Source: Phytophthora sp. 'mugwort'
Taxonomy: Eukaryota > Oomycota > Peronosporomycetes > Peronosporales > Peronosporaceae
Direction: 5' to 3'
Assembly (NCBI GenBank): GCA_033558025.1
Contig: JAUCEF010000010.1
Location: 1,513,001 to 1,577,000 of the forward strand
DNA: 64,000 nt
In this document: piece after piece, positions 33,670 to 45,601 of the stretch
Layout of the letters: every line of letters starts with the position of its first letter
How positions within the stretch are numbered: the stretch's first letter is position 1
Position numbers and translations under genes: made by a program
The notes under the pieces: model-generated
Database searches by the model: none
What the model was told of the DNA's origin: nothing
Seen by the model: only the letters and a program-made list of their open reading frames with translations

Positions 33670-33770
33670 AGTGAGTGAAAACGACAACAGCTAAAAACGT
33701 GAAAAATGAATGCATTCTATTGATCGTCGAATGCTAACATCCAGTTATGTATATGGTTGCTTCGTAGTGC
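33670..33770 (-). other. 3' flank shared by the two acidic repeat genes
   Basis: Contains AAATGAATGCATTCTATTGA and then CATCCAGTTATGTA. A near-identical stretch lies at 51733-51830 beyond the stop of the paralogue. Probably the conserved 3' UTR. Confidence 0.65.
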
Positions 33771-33821
33771 ATCCCAAACAGGCTCAAGAGTTCATGGACC
33801 CTTGTATTTTTGGCCACGAGG

Positions 33822-36800
33822 CTACTGAGGCTCGTCGAAAAAGCTGGTGATGGGTCGAGCGACAGTAATTCGGCCCGCTTGCCAATTGTTCTGGTTGACC
33901 AATTTGCCCAAACCCGTTGTTGACAGCTCGCACCTTGTCGCTGAGCTTGTGGATTTGAAGCTAAACGCCACGCACTCCGAGTCCGCCCAGCATGTTTCGC
34001 AGCATCCGTGCCACGACAACTCGTTCTTAGAGCCATCGAATTGGGAGGAAATGCCTGCGGTGTAGTGAACCTTGTTTTCAACCTGAATGCCATTAACGCC
34101 TTGGTTGGTGCAGGGTGATAAAGGCATCGTCGGAGGTTGCGTTTCTTCTTCAACAGGAGGCTGCGTGGTCTCCTCCTCAACAGGGGCCAACGTCTCTTCA
34201 ACCGGGGCCACAGTCGTCTCATCAACGGGGGCCGCCGTCTCCTCCTCAACGGGGGCCGTAGTCGTCTCTTCAACAGGGGCCACCGTCTCCTCAACGGGGG
34301 CCGTAGTCGTCTCTTCAACAGGGGCCATCGTCTCCTCAACCGGGGCCAGCGTCTCCACGTCAACAGGGGCCAACGTCTCTTCCTCAACTGGGGCCGCAGT
34401 CGTCTCCTCTTCAACGGGGTATGCTGTGGCCTCCTCCTCAACAGGGGCCAACGTCTCTACGTCAACAGGAGCCAACGTCTCTTCAACCGGGGCCACAGTC
34501 GTCTCATCAACGGGGGCCGCCGTCTCCTCCTCAACGGGGGCCGTAGTCGTCTCTTCAACAGGGGCCATCGTCTCCTCAACGGGGGCCGTAGTCGTCTCTT
34601 CAACAGGGGCCATCGTCTCCTCAACCGGGGCCAGCGTCTCCACGTCAACAGGGGCCAACGTCTCTTCCTCAACTGGGGCCGCAGTCGTCTCCTCTTCAAC
34701 GGGGTATGCTGTGGCCTCCTCCTCAACAGGGGCCAACGTCTCTACGTCAACAGGAGCCAACGTCTCTTCAACCGGGGCCACAGTCGTCTCATCAACGGGG
34801 GCCATCGTCTCCTCAACGGGGGCCGTAGTCGTCTCTTCAACAGGGGCCATCGTCTCCTCAACCGGGGCCAACGTCTCCACGTCAACCGGGGCCAACGTCT
34901 CTTCCTCAACTGGGGCCGCAGTCGTCTCATCAACGGGGGCCGCCGTCTCCTCCTCAACGGGGGCCGTAGTCGTCTCTTCAACAGGGGCCATCGTCTCCTC
35001 AACGGGGGCCGTAGTCGTCTCTTCAACAGGGGCCATCGTCTCCTCAACCGGGGCCAACGTCTCCACGTCAACAGGGGCCAACGTCTCTTCCTCAACTGGG
35101 GCCGCAGTCGTCTCCTCTTCAACGGGGTATGCTGTGGCCTCCTCCTCAACAGGGGCCAACGTCTCTACGTCAACAGGAGCCAACGTCTCTTCAACCGGGG
35201 CCACAGTCGTCTCATCAACGGGGGCCGCCGTCTCCTCCTCAACGGGGGCCGTAGTCGTCTCTTCAACAGGGGCCATCGTCTCCTCAACGGGGGCCGTAGT
35301 CGTCTCTTCAACAGGGGCCATCGTCTCCTCAACCGGGGCCGACGTCTCCACGTCAACAGGGGCCAACGTTTCTTCAACCGGGGCCAACGTCTCTTCCTCA
35401 ACTGGGGCCGCAGTCGTCTCCTCTTCAACGGGGTATGCTGTGGCCTCCTCCTCAACAGGGGCCAACGTCTCTACGTCAACAGGAGCCAACGTCTCTTCAA
35501 CCGGGGCCACAGTCGTCTCATCAACGGGGGCCGCCGTCTCCTCCTCAACGGGGGCCGTAGTCGTCTCTTCAACAGGGGCCACCGTCTCCTCAACCGGGGC
35601 CAACGTCTCCACGTCAACAGGGGCCAACGTCTCTTCAACCGGGGCCAACGTCTCTTCCTCAACTGGGGCCGCAGTCGTCTCCTCTTCAACGGGGTATGCT
35701 GTGGCCTCCTCCTCAACAGGGGCCAACGTCTCTACGTCAACAGGAGCCAACGTCTCTTCAACCGGGGCCACAGTCGTCTCATCAACGGGGGCCGCCGTCT
35801 CCTCCTCAACGGGGGCCGTAGTCGTCTCTTCAACAGGGGCCACCGTCTCCTCAACCGGGGCCAACGTCTCCACGTCAACAGGGGCCAACGTCTCTTCAAC
35901 CGGGGCCAACGTCTCTTCCTCAACTGGGGCCGCAGTCGTCTCCTCTTCAACGGGGTATGCTGTGGCCTCCTCCTCAACAGGGGCCAACGTCTCTACGTCA
36001 ACAGGAGCCAACGTCTCTTCAACCGGGGCCACAGTCGTCTCATCAACGGGGGCCATCGTCTCCTCAACGGGGGCCGTAGTCGTCTCTTCAACAGGGGCCA
36101 TCGTCTCCTCAACCGGGGCCAACGTCTCCACGTCAACAGGGGCCAACGTCTCTTCAACCGGGGCCAACGTCTCTTCCTCAACTGGGGCCGCAGTCGTCTC
36201 CTCTTCAACGGGGTATGCTGTGGCCTCCTCCTCAACAGGGGCCAACGTCTCTACGTCAACAGGAGCCAACGTCTCTTCAACCGGGGCCACAGTCGTCTCA
36301 TCAACGGGGGCCGCCGTCTCCTCCTCAACGGGGGCCGTAGTCGTCTCTTCAACAGGGGCCACCGTCTCCTCAACCGGGGCCAACGTCTCCACGTCAACAG
36401 GGGCCAACGTCTCTTCAACCGGGGCCAACGTCTCTTCCTCAACTGGGGCCGCAGTCGTCTCCTCTTCAACGGGGTATGCTGTGGCCTCCTCCTCAACAGG
36501 GGCCAACGTCTCTACGTCAACAGGAGCCAACGTCTCTTCAACCGGGGCCACAGTCGTCTCATCAACGGGGGCCGCCGTCTCCTCCTCAACGGGGGCCGTA
36601 GTCGTCTCTTCAACAGGGGCCATCGTCTCCTCAACCGGGGCCAACGTCTCTACGTCAACCGGGGCCAACGTCTCCACGTCAACAGGGGCCAACGTCTCTT
36701 CAACCGGGGCCAACGTCTCTTCCTCAACTGGGGCCGCAGTCGTCTCCTCTTCAACGGGGTATGCTGTGGCCTCCTCCTCAACAGGGGCCAACGTCTCTAC

Positions 36801-38822
36801 GTCAACAGGAGCCAACGTCTCTTCAACCGGGGCCACAGTCGTCTCATCAACGGGGGCCGCCGTCTCCTCCTCAACGGGGGCCGTAGTCGTCTCTTCAACA
36901 GGGGCCATCGTCTCCTCAACCGGGGCCAATGTCTCCACGTCAACAGGGGCCAACGTCTCTTCAACCGGGGCCAACGTCTCTTCCTCAACTGGGGTCGCAG
37001 TCGTCTCCTCTTCAACGGGGTATGCTGTGGCCTCCTCCTCAACAGGGGCCAACGTCTCCTCAACCGGGGCCAACGTCTCTACGTCAACAGGAGCCGCCGT
37101 CTCTTCATCAACCGGGGCCGCAGTCGTCTCATCAACGGGGGATAAAGTCGGTTCTTCAACAGGGGCCACCGTAGTTTCTCCCTTTACCGGAGGTTGCGTA
37201 GTCTCATCTTCGGGTGCCTCTGTTGTTTCATCTCTAGGCGCGTTCGTGCTTTCTTCAGTCGGGTAGTCGATAGGGGATTCAGTAGGTTCTCCCTCCGACG
37301 CTTCCGTTTCGTCCTTCGTGGGTGCTTCAGTCTTCTCACAGGGCACATCAGTTCCAGGCCCGTGAGTGCCTGGGACCTCCTCTTGCTCACCGCCTTCATA
37401 GGTCTCAGTAGTGCCGGTACTGTAGTCACCAGTGGTCTTGCCGCCCTCAGTGGTCTCGGTAGTGCCGGTAGTGTAGTCAGCATTGCCGCCCTCCGTGGTC
37501 TCGGTAGTGCCGGTAGTGTAGTCATCAGTGGTCTTGCCGCCCTCCGTAGTCTCGGTAGTGCCGGTAGTGTAGTCAGTAGTGATCTTGCCGCCCTCCGTGG
37601 TCTCGGTAGTGCCGGTAGTGTAGTCAGCATTGCCGCCCTCCGTGGTCTCGGTAGTGCCGGTAGTGTAGTCATCAGTGGTCTTGCCGCCCTCCGTAGTCTC
37701 GGTAGTGCCGGTAGTGTAGTCAGTAGTGGTCTTGGCGCCCTCAGTGGTCTCGGTAGTGCCGGTAGTGTAGTCAGTAGTGGTGGTCTTGCCGCCCTCAGTG
37801 GTCTCGGTAGTGCCGGTAGTGTAGTCAGCATTGCCGCCCTCCGTGGTCTCGGTAGTGCCGGTAGTGTAGTCATCAGTGGTCTTGCCGCCCTCAGTGGTCT
37901 CGGTAGTGCCGGTAGTGTAGTCAGTAGTGGTCTTGCCGCCCTCAGTGGTCTCAGTAGTGCCGGTAGTGTTGTCACCAGTGGTCTTGCCGCCCTCAGTGGT
38001 CTCAGTAATCCCGGTAGTGTAGTCACCATTGCCACCCTCCGTAGTATCAGTAGTGCCGGTAGTGTAGTCACCAGTGGTCTTGCCACCCTCTGCGGTCTCA
38101 GTAGTGCCGTTGTCCACAGCCGTCGTACCACCCTCAGCAGTGTCCACCGCCGTCGTGACTCCTGGAGTCGCAGCACCATAGCTTCCACCGGTCACGCCAC
38201 CTTCGGTAGTGCCAGTCGTCGTCGTACCACTCGGCTCCGTAGTGCCAGTCGAGCCGTAGTTGTCTCTCTCCGACGTATCAGGTGTCGTCCCACCCGGCTG
38301 CTGAGTAGTTGTTTCCGTAGCAACAGCACAGTTCACACCGAGTGGAGCGTCGACGGTTGTGTCGTAGTTGACACCAGCCGGAGCTCCTTCCTGCGTCGTG
38401 GAAGCGTGGCCCAATTCTTCGTCGCCAACTTGAACGCCTTCGTCGTCTCCCCAGCCAGAGCTCGATTGGTCGTAAGCCCCAACAGTCTCCGCTTCCGCAG
38501 CAGAAGTGTATCCTGTCTTAGGGAACGCGCAGCCCCATACGTCGTCGTGAAGAAGGACACAGTGGGCGTCCACAGGAGCGACACACACTGCTCCATTATA
38601 GGACAGCAGATAAGGCTGGCAATCGACCGTAGCAACGTCGCCAGCCTTGGGACACGACTTGCCCAAGGGTTCTGGTCCTTCACCAGAACAGGGGAAACCG
38701 CGAGACTCCGGCAGTGAGTAGATTGCATCCTGCCACACGGCGACAGGGACGTCAGCAGACGCGAGTCCAGCAGCGAGGATGCTGGCTATGGCCACAGCTG
38801 TGGCAGGTTTCCTCGAGGTCAT
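33822..38822 (-). CDS. CAR/mucin-like acidic repeat surface protein with C-terminal PAN-like domain
   Basis: A 1,666-residue secreted protein. The start is the ATG at 38822, because the frame upstream has only a GTG and a perfect core promoter lies at 38862-38879. Signal peptide: residues 1-23 (VAIASILAAGLASA). N-terminal domain (about 24-120) has six cysteines (FPC, KSC, VDC, AVC, AHC, WGC). Then come Thr/Gly/Glu repeats of about 17 residues (TTGTTETTEGGK type) and long APVEE(T)-type acidic repeats. The end is a six-cysteine PAN/apple-like domain (WHGCCETCW, ECVAFSF, RCELS), which in other proteins binds sugars or proteins. Composition resembles the cyst-germination-specific acidic repeat (CAR) proteins of Phytophthora infestans, thought to coat germinating cysts. 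Function here is inferred. Paralogue: 51885-56195. Confidence 0.9.
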   Translation of the reverse strand: MTSRKPATAVAIASILAAGLASADVPVAVWQDAIYSLPESRGFPCSGEGPEPLGKSCPKAGDVATVDCQPYLLSYNGAVCVAPVDAHCVLLHDDVWGCAFPKTGYTSAAEAETVGAYDQSSSGWGDDEGVQVGDEELGHASTTQEGAPAGVNYDTTVDAPLGVNCAVATETTTQQPGGTTPDTSERDNYGSTGTTEPSGTTTTGTTEGGVTGGSYGAATPGVTTAVDTAEGGTTAVDNGTTETAEGGKTTGDYTTGTTDTTEGGNGDYTTGITETTEGGKTTGDNTTGTTETTEGGKTTTDYTTGTTETTEGGKTTDDYTTGTTETTEGGNADYTTGTTETTEGGKTTTTDYTTGTTETTEGAKTTTDYTTGTTETTEGGKTTDDYTTGTTETTEGGNADYTTGTTETTEGGKITTDYTTGTTETTEGGKTTDDYTTGTTETTEGGNADYTTGTTETTEGGKTTGDYSTGTTETYEGGEQEEVPGTHGPGTDVPCEKTEAPTKDETEASEGEPTESPIDYPTEESTNAPRDETTEAPEDETTQPPVKGETTVAPVEEPTLSPVDETTAAPVDEETAAPVDVETLAPVEETLAPVEEEATAYPVEEETTATPVEEETLAPVEETLAPVDVETLAPVEETMAPVEETTTAPVEEETAAPVDETTVAPVEETLAPVDVETLAPVEEEATAYPVEEETTAAPVEEETLAPVEETLAPVDVETLAPVDVETLAPVEETMAPVEETTTAPVEEETAAPVDETTVAPVEETLAPVDVETLAPVEEEATAYPVEEETTAAPVEEETLAPVEETLAPVDVETLAPVEETVAPVEETTTAPVEEETAAPVDETTVAPVEETLAPVDVETLAPVEEEATAYPVEEETTAAPVEEETLAPVEETLAPVDVETLAPVEETMAPVEETTTAPVEETMAPVDETTVAPVEETLAPVDVETLAPVEEEATAYPVEEETTAAPVEEETLAPVEETLAPVDVETLAPVEETVAPVEETTTAPVEEETAAPVDETTVAPVEETLAPVDVETLAPVEEEATAYPVEEETTAAPVEEETLAPVEETLAPVDVETLAPVEETVAPVEETTTAPVEEETAAPVDETTVAPVEETLAPVDVETLAPVEEEATAYPVEEETTAAPVEEETLAPVEETLAPVDVETSAPVEETMAPVEETTTAPVEETMAPVEETTTAPVEEETAAPVDETTVAPVEETLAPVDVETLAPVEEEATAYPVEEETTAAPVEEETLAPVDVETLAPVEETMAPVEETTTAPVEETMAPVEETTTAPVEEETAAPVDETTAAPVEEETLAPVDVETLAPVEETMAPVEETTTAPVEETMAPVDETTVAPVEETLAPVDVETLAPVEEEATAYPVEEETTAAPVEEETLAPVDVETLAPVEETMAPVEETTTAPVEETMAPVEETTTAPVEEETAAPVDETTVAPVEETLAPVDVETLAPVEEEATAYPVEEETTAAPVEEETLAPVDVETLAPVEETMAPVEETTTAPVEETVAPVEETTTAPVEEETAAPVDETTVAPVEETLAPVEEETTQPPVEEETQPPTMPLSPCTNQGVNGIQVENKVHYTAGISSQFDGSKNELSWHGCCETCWADSECVAFSFKSTSSATRCELSTTGLGKLVNQNNWQAGRITVARPITSFFDEPQ
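34128..37190 (-). repeat. APVEE-type coding array with about 261-bp higher-order units
   Basis: Short acidic units (VEET-xAP, VDVETLAP, VEEEATAYP) are organised in larger units of 258-306 bp, with one of 423 bp. The unique marker for ATAYPVEEE recurs about ten times, for example near 34441, 34726, 35149, 35455, 35716, 35977, 36235 and 36496. Reading frame is kept throughout. Confidence 0.85.
37395..38110 (-). repeat. TTG-TTE-TTEGG coding array
   Basis: About fourteen units of 42-54 bp encoding TTGTTETTEGGKTT-DY variants. Units with the K-TT-DY, NADY and NGDY endings alternate, so a second-order pattern is present. Confidence 0.8.
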
Positions 38823-38861
38823 CGGTCGATTCGAAAGGTAGGTCGATGTCACCACCAATGA

Positions 38862-38879
38862 GGAAAATGGGGAATGAGC
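38862..38879 (-). promoter_or_regulatory. oomycete Inr/FPR core promoter
   Basis: Minus strand GCTCATTCCCCATTTTCC, essentially a perfect match to the oomycete initiator plus flanking promoter region. It lies 40 bp before the ATG at 38822. Confidence 0.85.
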
Positions 38880-38899
38880 TTTAAGGGTCCCAAAAGACA

Positions 38900-41800
38900 C
38901 GAGGAGAGAGAGACTGGAGCGACGCTCGCGTGGAGCCCCTTACTGGCGTGGTGGCCCTCCATGCCATGGCGCTGAGTTTACAGGGGTGTGCCTTTCTCGA
39001 AACGGTTGCGTGGCGACGGGTGACGTCTTGGCGGGGCGCCCAAGCCTGTCGCCCTGCGGCTTTCCTTCTTTGTTTGTTATCTATATGCTCGGAACGCCTT
39101 TTTGATTGGCTAAAAATCTGAATTTGTCTAGTATTTTTTCCTTCAAAGTAAACACGTTTCGGGCATGAAGTCTCCACTGCTGTGTTACTGCGTATTAGTA
39201 TTAGTGACTTACAAAGGTAGGGAGGAGTCTGTTTCAGTCCGTTTCAGTTTGATGCGTCGATGGAGATCCTGTTTGAGTAGATAATTGTACGATTTGATTC
39301 ATATTAGTTTAATTTGTGTTGATTTGGCTGGATCTGTGCTGCGTCACTGCTCAGACGGTTCGAAACCAGCTAGCACATATATGATGCTGGCGACTTTGTT
39401 CAGTTATCACGTAGCTAGCTACGAAGCATTAATTCAACCCAGTTTGCAACGTTGAACGTGTCCATGACATTACTGCTGCCCCCCACACCAAAATTAATGC
39501 TCCAGGCTCGTTGGCGTTGCCTCAACCGTGCTGAACTGTTGCCGGATACAACCGTGTAGATGTCGTTTCATCGTTATTGCGACTCTAAACCTTGTTGTGG
39601 CAGCAGCAGTACCAGATCTTCCCAATGCCCCCAAGGATTGACAACATTCGTCTTCACATTTCCATACAGGTTGGTCGCGATACCCGACAAAAGAACGGTC
39701 CAAGAACATATTTTGATGAGTATATAGGCAATAATAACCGGTTTGGTGCACAAGCGATGACACGATCGGCGGCGATGGGGTTAAGAAAACTGCCCAGTGC
39801 CAGAACTCATGCTGTGTATACACATTTAACGGCATGGAGCAGATTGTAGCCAGACAGTTTTCGTTTTCATCAAGTCCGGCGGTTCAGCTGAACCGCCTAA
39901 ATCTGAAACAACCATGGACATCGAGCATTCAGCGAAGAATACATCACTTTGTCATTTTGGACTTAGTCAATGCCTGCAGGGGAAGTTACTCCCGCACAGC
40001 GCTGTACGAGTTTAGTAGTAGCGCATTTTCTGACTTCGCTACTGAGATCACGTAGTCACTACCAACAGGACATCGTGGCAGATTGACTACTGCGTCGGAG
40101 TCGAAAGACTAAACGAAGTACGCTTTAACGAGGCCAGCGCGTTCGAAACGCTGCGATCGAACGATCGGCGGGACGCCGGTTAAAAGTACGAGAAGTAGGC
40201 GTGAGTGAGAATTTGTGAGGCGTACGACGACGACATCGACAGTGTTTTAAAACGTTAAACTTTCGCTCTTTTCAACTTGTGGCTTGTAAATCGGGATTTG
40301 TGTTCACAGTCAAGAAAGTCGAAAATATGAAAGCCAGAATTTTCCTAGTCGCAAAAAAGGCTAACCCTTTTACATCTACTGATTAAAGTGAAGCCACGTA
40401 TGTTCGACATGGAGCAGACATTTGTATACAGACTAGAGCGTGAGAACGAGACCGAATTCAAGAGGGTCTTTGACTCTTTGACTGTTAAAGGCGGAAGCTA
40501 ACAGATATCAATGCTTCTTGCTAATTACTTTGATATTAAGTATAAATAAAACTTCAAAGGTATCGAGTTTCGGCCGTCCAATTTTCTGTATGCATAACTT
40601 GATGAAGATTTGAAGTCAATAATTTGTGCCAATAGCGAGGTGCTAAAATAAATACCGGTAGGCTTTACCACACGATTCCGTGCAAGTATCCATTTAGACG
40701 AATGCACTCCTTTATGGACAACAGCATGTTCCATTCCACCAATCATGTGTTGCTCTGACCGACTCCGCCAAATCAGAGCGCTAATTTTGAGGACATTTAA
40801 CGAAACACCGTTTTCGCACGGGTGACTGATTTCCTTTGCACTCTCGTTCGCCGCCGTTTAACTCGCGAAAGAATCATTTCCGAACTAGTCCCAAGCCCCG
40901 CAAACAGAGGCCCAAGGCCCACGAGAATGACTTTGCGCCTGCGACGGGGCACACAACACCTTGCGCACAGGAAATATAACTTCCGGAGAGTATACAAACT
41001 CTCAGTCAACGGCGTTCACAACTCCCTGGTCTGAGGAGACTGTTACCAAAATAGGTAGATATAAGACTGGATATATTTATAGGTGATCTCCTTTAATGCG
41101 TCTACATACTAACGGCAAGTCGCCTATAAAGTACCCTAGATGTTATCCTATTGGGTGGTTCTGAGGTATTTGTACGCTATGTGTGGTACCCCTCCGTGAA
41201 GTCATTATAGTGACGTAATAATGATGTTGATATATCATTAGGGATACTTGAGTACACCATTCTGAAAGTGAATTGGCACTCTTCATGTAAGCCCGTTACA
41301 GCGCCCCATCAAACGGCCCTTCACGAAAAGGGTGTGGCTGACATAGCTGCAGTAGCTAAAACTCTGTGACCTTCAACATCGGATGCCAAGGGCTACACAT
41401 GCAAAGCTCGCTGTGTGGGCGCGAAAAAATTGTCTCCGGGGAAAGCTTCATCCGCGCAACTCATTTATCCGGACTTAGGGCAGAGAGGTCGCTACTGGTC
41501 CGCTCCGGCGACAGCTTATCACGCAAGTAGCTCCGCCCCACGTTCCAGCTGCAACTAGACCAGAGCATTGTCGAGTGTGTCACGATGTGCGAGGAGTACC
41601 AGATCTCCTGTGTTGGTGAGACGATCACGATGCAGGCAGCGTGCTGTCAAGCCGCTTCAAGATCTCGATGGCCGCAGGCCTTTCTTCACCTAGTCGCGGC
41701 TGCGGCACTCCCAGTGACGCTACGAAATTCGATAGAGAAGAGCCCACGGTGAGTCCGGAGAGCTGGATTTGGACGCGGTTGCTGCAGAAGTCGATATCCT

Positions 41801-42876
41801 ACGTTGTATCATCAACACGTATCACCCTGATATATCTTGTACGACAACGTTTCCCGAGGATCCATGTGTCTGTGCGTAGCCCCGCCCTAAGGCAGAACAA
41901 GTCCCGCGTCGCTTTAGCAGTATGTACCAATGTCACTGTTATCGACAAACGTCCTCTGCCATTCAACCTCGATGTATCAAGAGCAACCCGCTGGTGTCCT
42001 CTACAAGCGGAATGGACGACAACGGACACGTACCAGCCGTGGTTGTTGAACCTGGACCAGATGATGCCGGATCAGAATCGGCACATTTTAAACAACACCT
42101 CTCATTGCGACACTGGCATTAATATGGATAATACCGCGTCGAGAAGCTTTCACCCAATGCGACGGCAAAAGCTGCCACCTCTGGACCAAGTTATTATATA
42201 TTGGAGTAAACGGTGTGGCTACGCACTAAAATGCAGAATGACTTGGAGCAAAGAGATAGGGGCGTCTATAACCCGTACCAACTAGGAATTCTCAGAGATA
42301 ATCCCTGTGTGCTGGTGCCTGATATGATCTTCCGGGCCAAACGATAGAGAACTGCTGGTTGCACTCACGCCTTATCAGCAAGCGAATACTCGCTTCATTA
42401 CGAATTAACATGGTTAAGTATTTTTCGTTCTTGGCATCGCTTGTCGGAACCTCTACAATTGTATTCACTTAAAACTGATATTAGAAACACCACTTTGAGG
42501 CAGAGTCCATGTGACTGAAATAAAAGGCAACGGAGACAACAGCAACCTCCTCATACATGGGGGGGAGGGGGGGGGGGGGCGTGGCTCGCAACCGCAAATT
42601 ACGGAGGAGAAACAACGACTTAGAAAAGTATGCTTAGCACCGGCTGCTAAGCTGCTTAATCCGAGGCGCAGAACAAACGACGAGGATATGGCATTAAGTG
42701 CAGTAGCTTTAACTTCGGAGTAAGACACCGACTCAGGCGTGGTTATACTGGGAATACCGAAGAATGAGGGATAGACAGCCCTCAACGGATTCACTCCACG
42801 GTACTGTGTGCGCGTAACCTCGGTCAACATGAGGCTTCAAGCAAAATTCGTGGCACTTGGGCAATGGGCAGAGCAG
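38900..42876. other. intergenic, no supported gene
   Basis: Only weak frames are seen. The longest (41641-42285, 214 codons) lacks any domain. Just upstream of it one frame reads EHCRVCHDVRGVPDLLC, a possible zinc-ribbon scrap. A G7-A-G13 tract lies at 42559-42579. Confidence 0.4.
42559..42579. repeat. G7-A-G13 tract
   Basis: Two G runs separated by one A on the plus strand. Confidence 0.95.
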
Positions 42877-43037
42877 CATGATAGAAGTTCACCTCTCGGT
42901 TCGGTTCTGGCTGTAGTTGGAATCGATTGGAGCAGCACGATAGACGTTGGCCCCTCGGTTTGGTTCTGACTGTGATTGGAATCGCGCATGATAGAAGTCG
43001 ACCTCTCGGTTTGGTTCTGGCTGTGATTGGAACTCAG
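42877..43037. repeat. three-copy degenerate tandem repeat
   Basis: Units of 59, 51 and about 51 bp start at 42877, 42936 and 42987. They share CATGATAGAAG, then CTCTCGGTTTGGTTCTGGCT and GTGATTGGAA. No function seen. Confidence 0.75.
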
Positions 43038-45565
43038 TAGTATCTTCATTCGCACATATTTGCGGTGATGGTGAAGCGGAACGCTGAATCGCTTTCTGAC
43101 GAAGTAACGGCGCCGTAGGACCAGTCGGTGCAACTGAACAGCCGCCCAATAATATACTACAGCAAAGGACGCGTCAGCGAAAGGCCAACACATGCGCGAA
43201 TATCGTGCCGTACGGAAACTGGTCGCTGATCAATCCCGTAGCGCCACTGCGGTATCAACAGCCGAAGTGTCAAGCAGTGGAGGAAGGGATGCAAATGAGG
43301 GTTCGATTATGGATGCGTTAGTAGAGAGCTGAAAAAAAGGCAGCGTCATGCTGATCGAATGCGGAAATACTGGTCTGATCGAAAGCAGAAGCCACCTGTC
43401 ATGCGTAGCAAAGCAACCAATTCGATGAGCTCTGAAACCATTTATGGAGCCACTGCTGCGAGAACTGCAGATCGTATGCGAAAGTATCGTACAGCGCATA
43501 ACAAAAGTAAGGTAAGCAGATCGTTGTACTGGAGATTTCACAAGCTCATATACCCGTATAACGAATTTCAGCACGTGTGAGTCAATCTGTCCACTCTGGC
43601 ACTGATGCACTTTTGTCAACCGATGAGTCTGAAACGCAAGTGCATCATGCATCAGCAAGGCAGCCGCCAAGCCAAAGTACACATGACGGTGATAGTGTGA
43701 TAGATAGCCGTCTACAACCGTTAGCGGACTCAATACTAACTAAGCATGATATTTCTGAAGAAGAGGTCATGCTGATGATGACGGGGCAGAATTTTACAGC
43801 TGACCTAACAGTTGCACTAGCGTACTATTACTGTTGTGATGGGCATCCACCGATCAAGCAGAATTTAGTAGCTCGACACCAAACACTATGGAAATCGACG
43901 GCATTCCGATCCCCAAAAACTACAAATCCCCTCTTCAGCAGCGTAAAGAAGGCCAAGAAGACCGCCCACCACGTCCAATTCCTACAAAACCAGGTGTCTC
44001 CGCCTTCCCCACTATCTCGTCTACTTCATATAAAACTAAATCCGCTTTCCTGTCACAGCTTTGAATATGTGGCGGAGGAGAACCCACAAAACACTACGGG
44101 AGGCTAGTTTGGAGCAGAGAGCATGTTGCTAGCAAAGGACGCCGCTTGATCCGCACCCACCTCACGGATCTCTTGGCCCCGAGTCAGTCGAAATCCTTAA
44201 AGCTGTACGTTTTACTCGTCTCCTCACATCGACAGGTGTTTACTATTATTCACTCCGCCTTTCCTATAGCCAGAAATACGAAGATAAATATGGCACCTGC
44301 CGCTACACTGTTAACAAGGACCTCATGACAGGCACACGATGCCACCCACAACATGCATCTCCGTGAACAGAAACTGAGAATCAATCACTTTACGAAACCG
44401 TTACTATACCGGAACGAATGCTGCCAGTTTACCACCCGATTTCAAGACCTTGTATTCGAAGACCGCATCGTTCAAGACACCCCCCTCGACCAAAACCAGC
44501 GAACTTCGACAGATACCGCTGCCCACCCCTCAGGAGGAACTTCCACGTCGAAGACCAATACTGTAACGACCGCCACCATCTCGGGAACCTCGCAGATGGC
44601 AACTGCTTCATCGGGTCACACCGCCACCGCTTCTCCTGCCGCTAAGGACGACACTGACATTTCCGTGAGCATTGAGCCAGACAAAAAATCGCAAAACCGG
44701 ATAACTGCACACAGCGCCAGGCAACTGCTCTGTCTGCTCCATTCAAATACCTTCGCCGCTCTGCATTTACATGTACACTTCCTATTTAAAAATAAAATAT
44801 CGTATTCCCAGCGTAAGTCGCAGACGACCTAGTAAACACCGAGAACAAAGTACACCCCGATATATATTCTATGTACGGACCCCACCAGACAATATGTTGA
44901 GGAAGGCTAATACACTCGTCGCTTCATAACGTTCAACATTTTATTTTGTCACTCGCGGCAGAGCCGGCTGTGGTGTAAATGTATACGGCTTGATTTCTAA
45001 CATAGTAAAGTCTAGTCAAATGCATATCTGGTCGACCTACTAAGATTTTGTTTAACAAAATAGTATTGACTACTGCAAATAAGGCACAATACGTTAACAC
45101 AAGAATATGTAACACACAACGTGGAACCTTCGAGTAACCTATTACACCTTCCCCACCAGATTGTGTGTAGCGTAACCCCCATGCCAATAGTACCACACGA
45201 TGTGCAACCAAATAGCAACGGTGATATCCACATACCGGTATAAGAGCAATCTGGAGGTGATACTAAAGGTCGCTCATTCAGGCTCTTTACACGCAGGCGA
45301 GTTCGAGCTCAAAGCTGGGATTTGCGCCAAATCATCACCGCCGGCGATCCCCGTAATTGGAGCTGTGTGGCTACCGCCTATACTGACTGTCGTCCATCGT
45401 CGTTAATAGTTCCGCCAGGTTTCAGTTGGTTCTATAAGAAGAGAGTGCTTGCTGCATCCAGCTGAGCGTCGTTAAATCGCGAGCCGATTTGCAGCTGCTG
45501 TGAGGGTAAGGGTTGTCTCTATCCGACCAGCGTATACGAGTATAACGAGTATACCGGTCTCGAAA

Positions 45566-45601
45566 GGGGGGGGGGGGTCAATACGAGAAAAAAGGGGGGG
45601 G
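45566..45601. repeat. paired G tracts (G12 and G8)
   Basis: G12 at 45566-45577 and G8 at 45594-45601 with a 16-base spacer. Confidence 0.95.

Noticed and set aside
34087..37266. Plus-strand frames of 1,059 and 1,002 codons
   Set aside because: Antisense shadows of the acidic repeat gene; the repeat unit is a multiple of three, so all frames stay open. No signal peptide or promoter on that strand.
38823..38900. 26-codon upstream extension of the first acidic repeat gene
   Set aside because: It begins with GTG and contains the core promoter.
41641..42285. 214-codon plus-strand frame
   Set aside because: No domain, signal or promoter; the adjacent EHCRVCHDVRG scrap is too short to name.
43577..44107. 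176-codon plus-strand frame
   Set aside because: No recognised domain and broken continuity with neighbouring frames. A phrase like IPIPKNYK near 43915 in another frame hints at copia but is too short.
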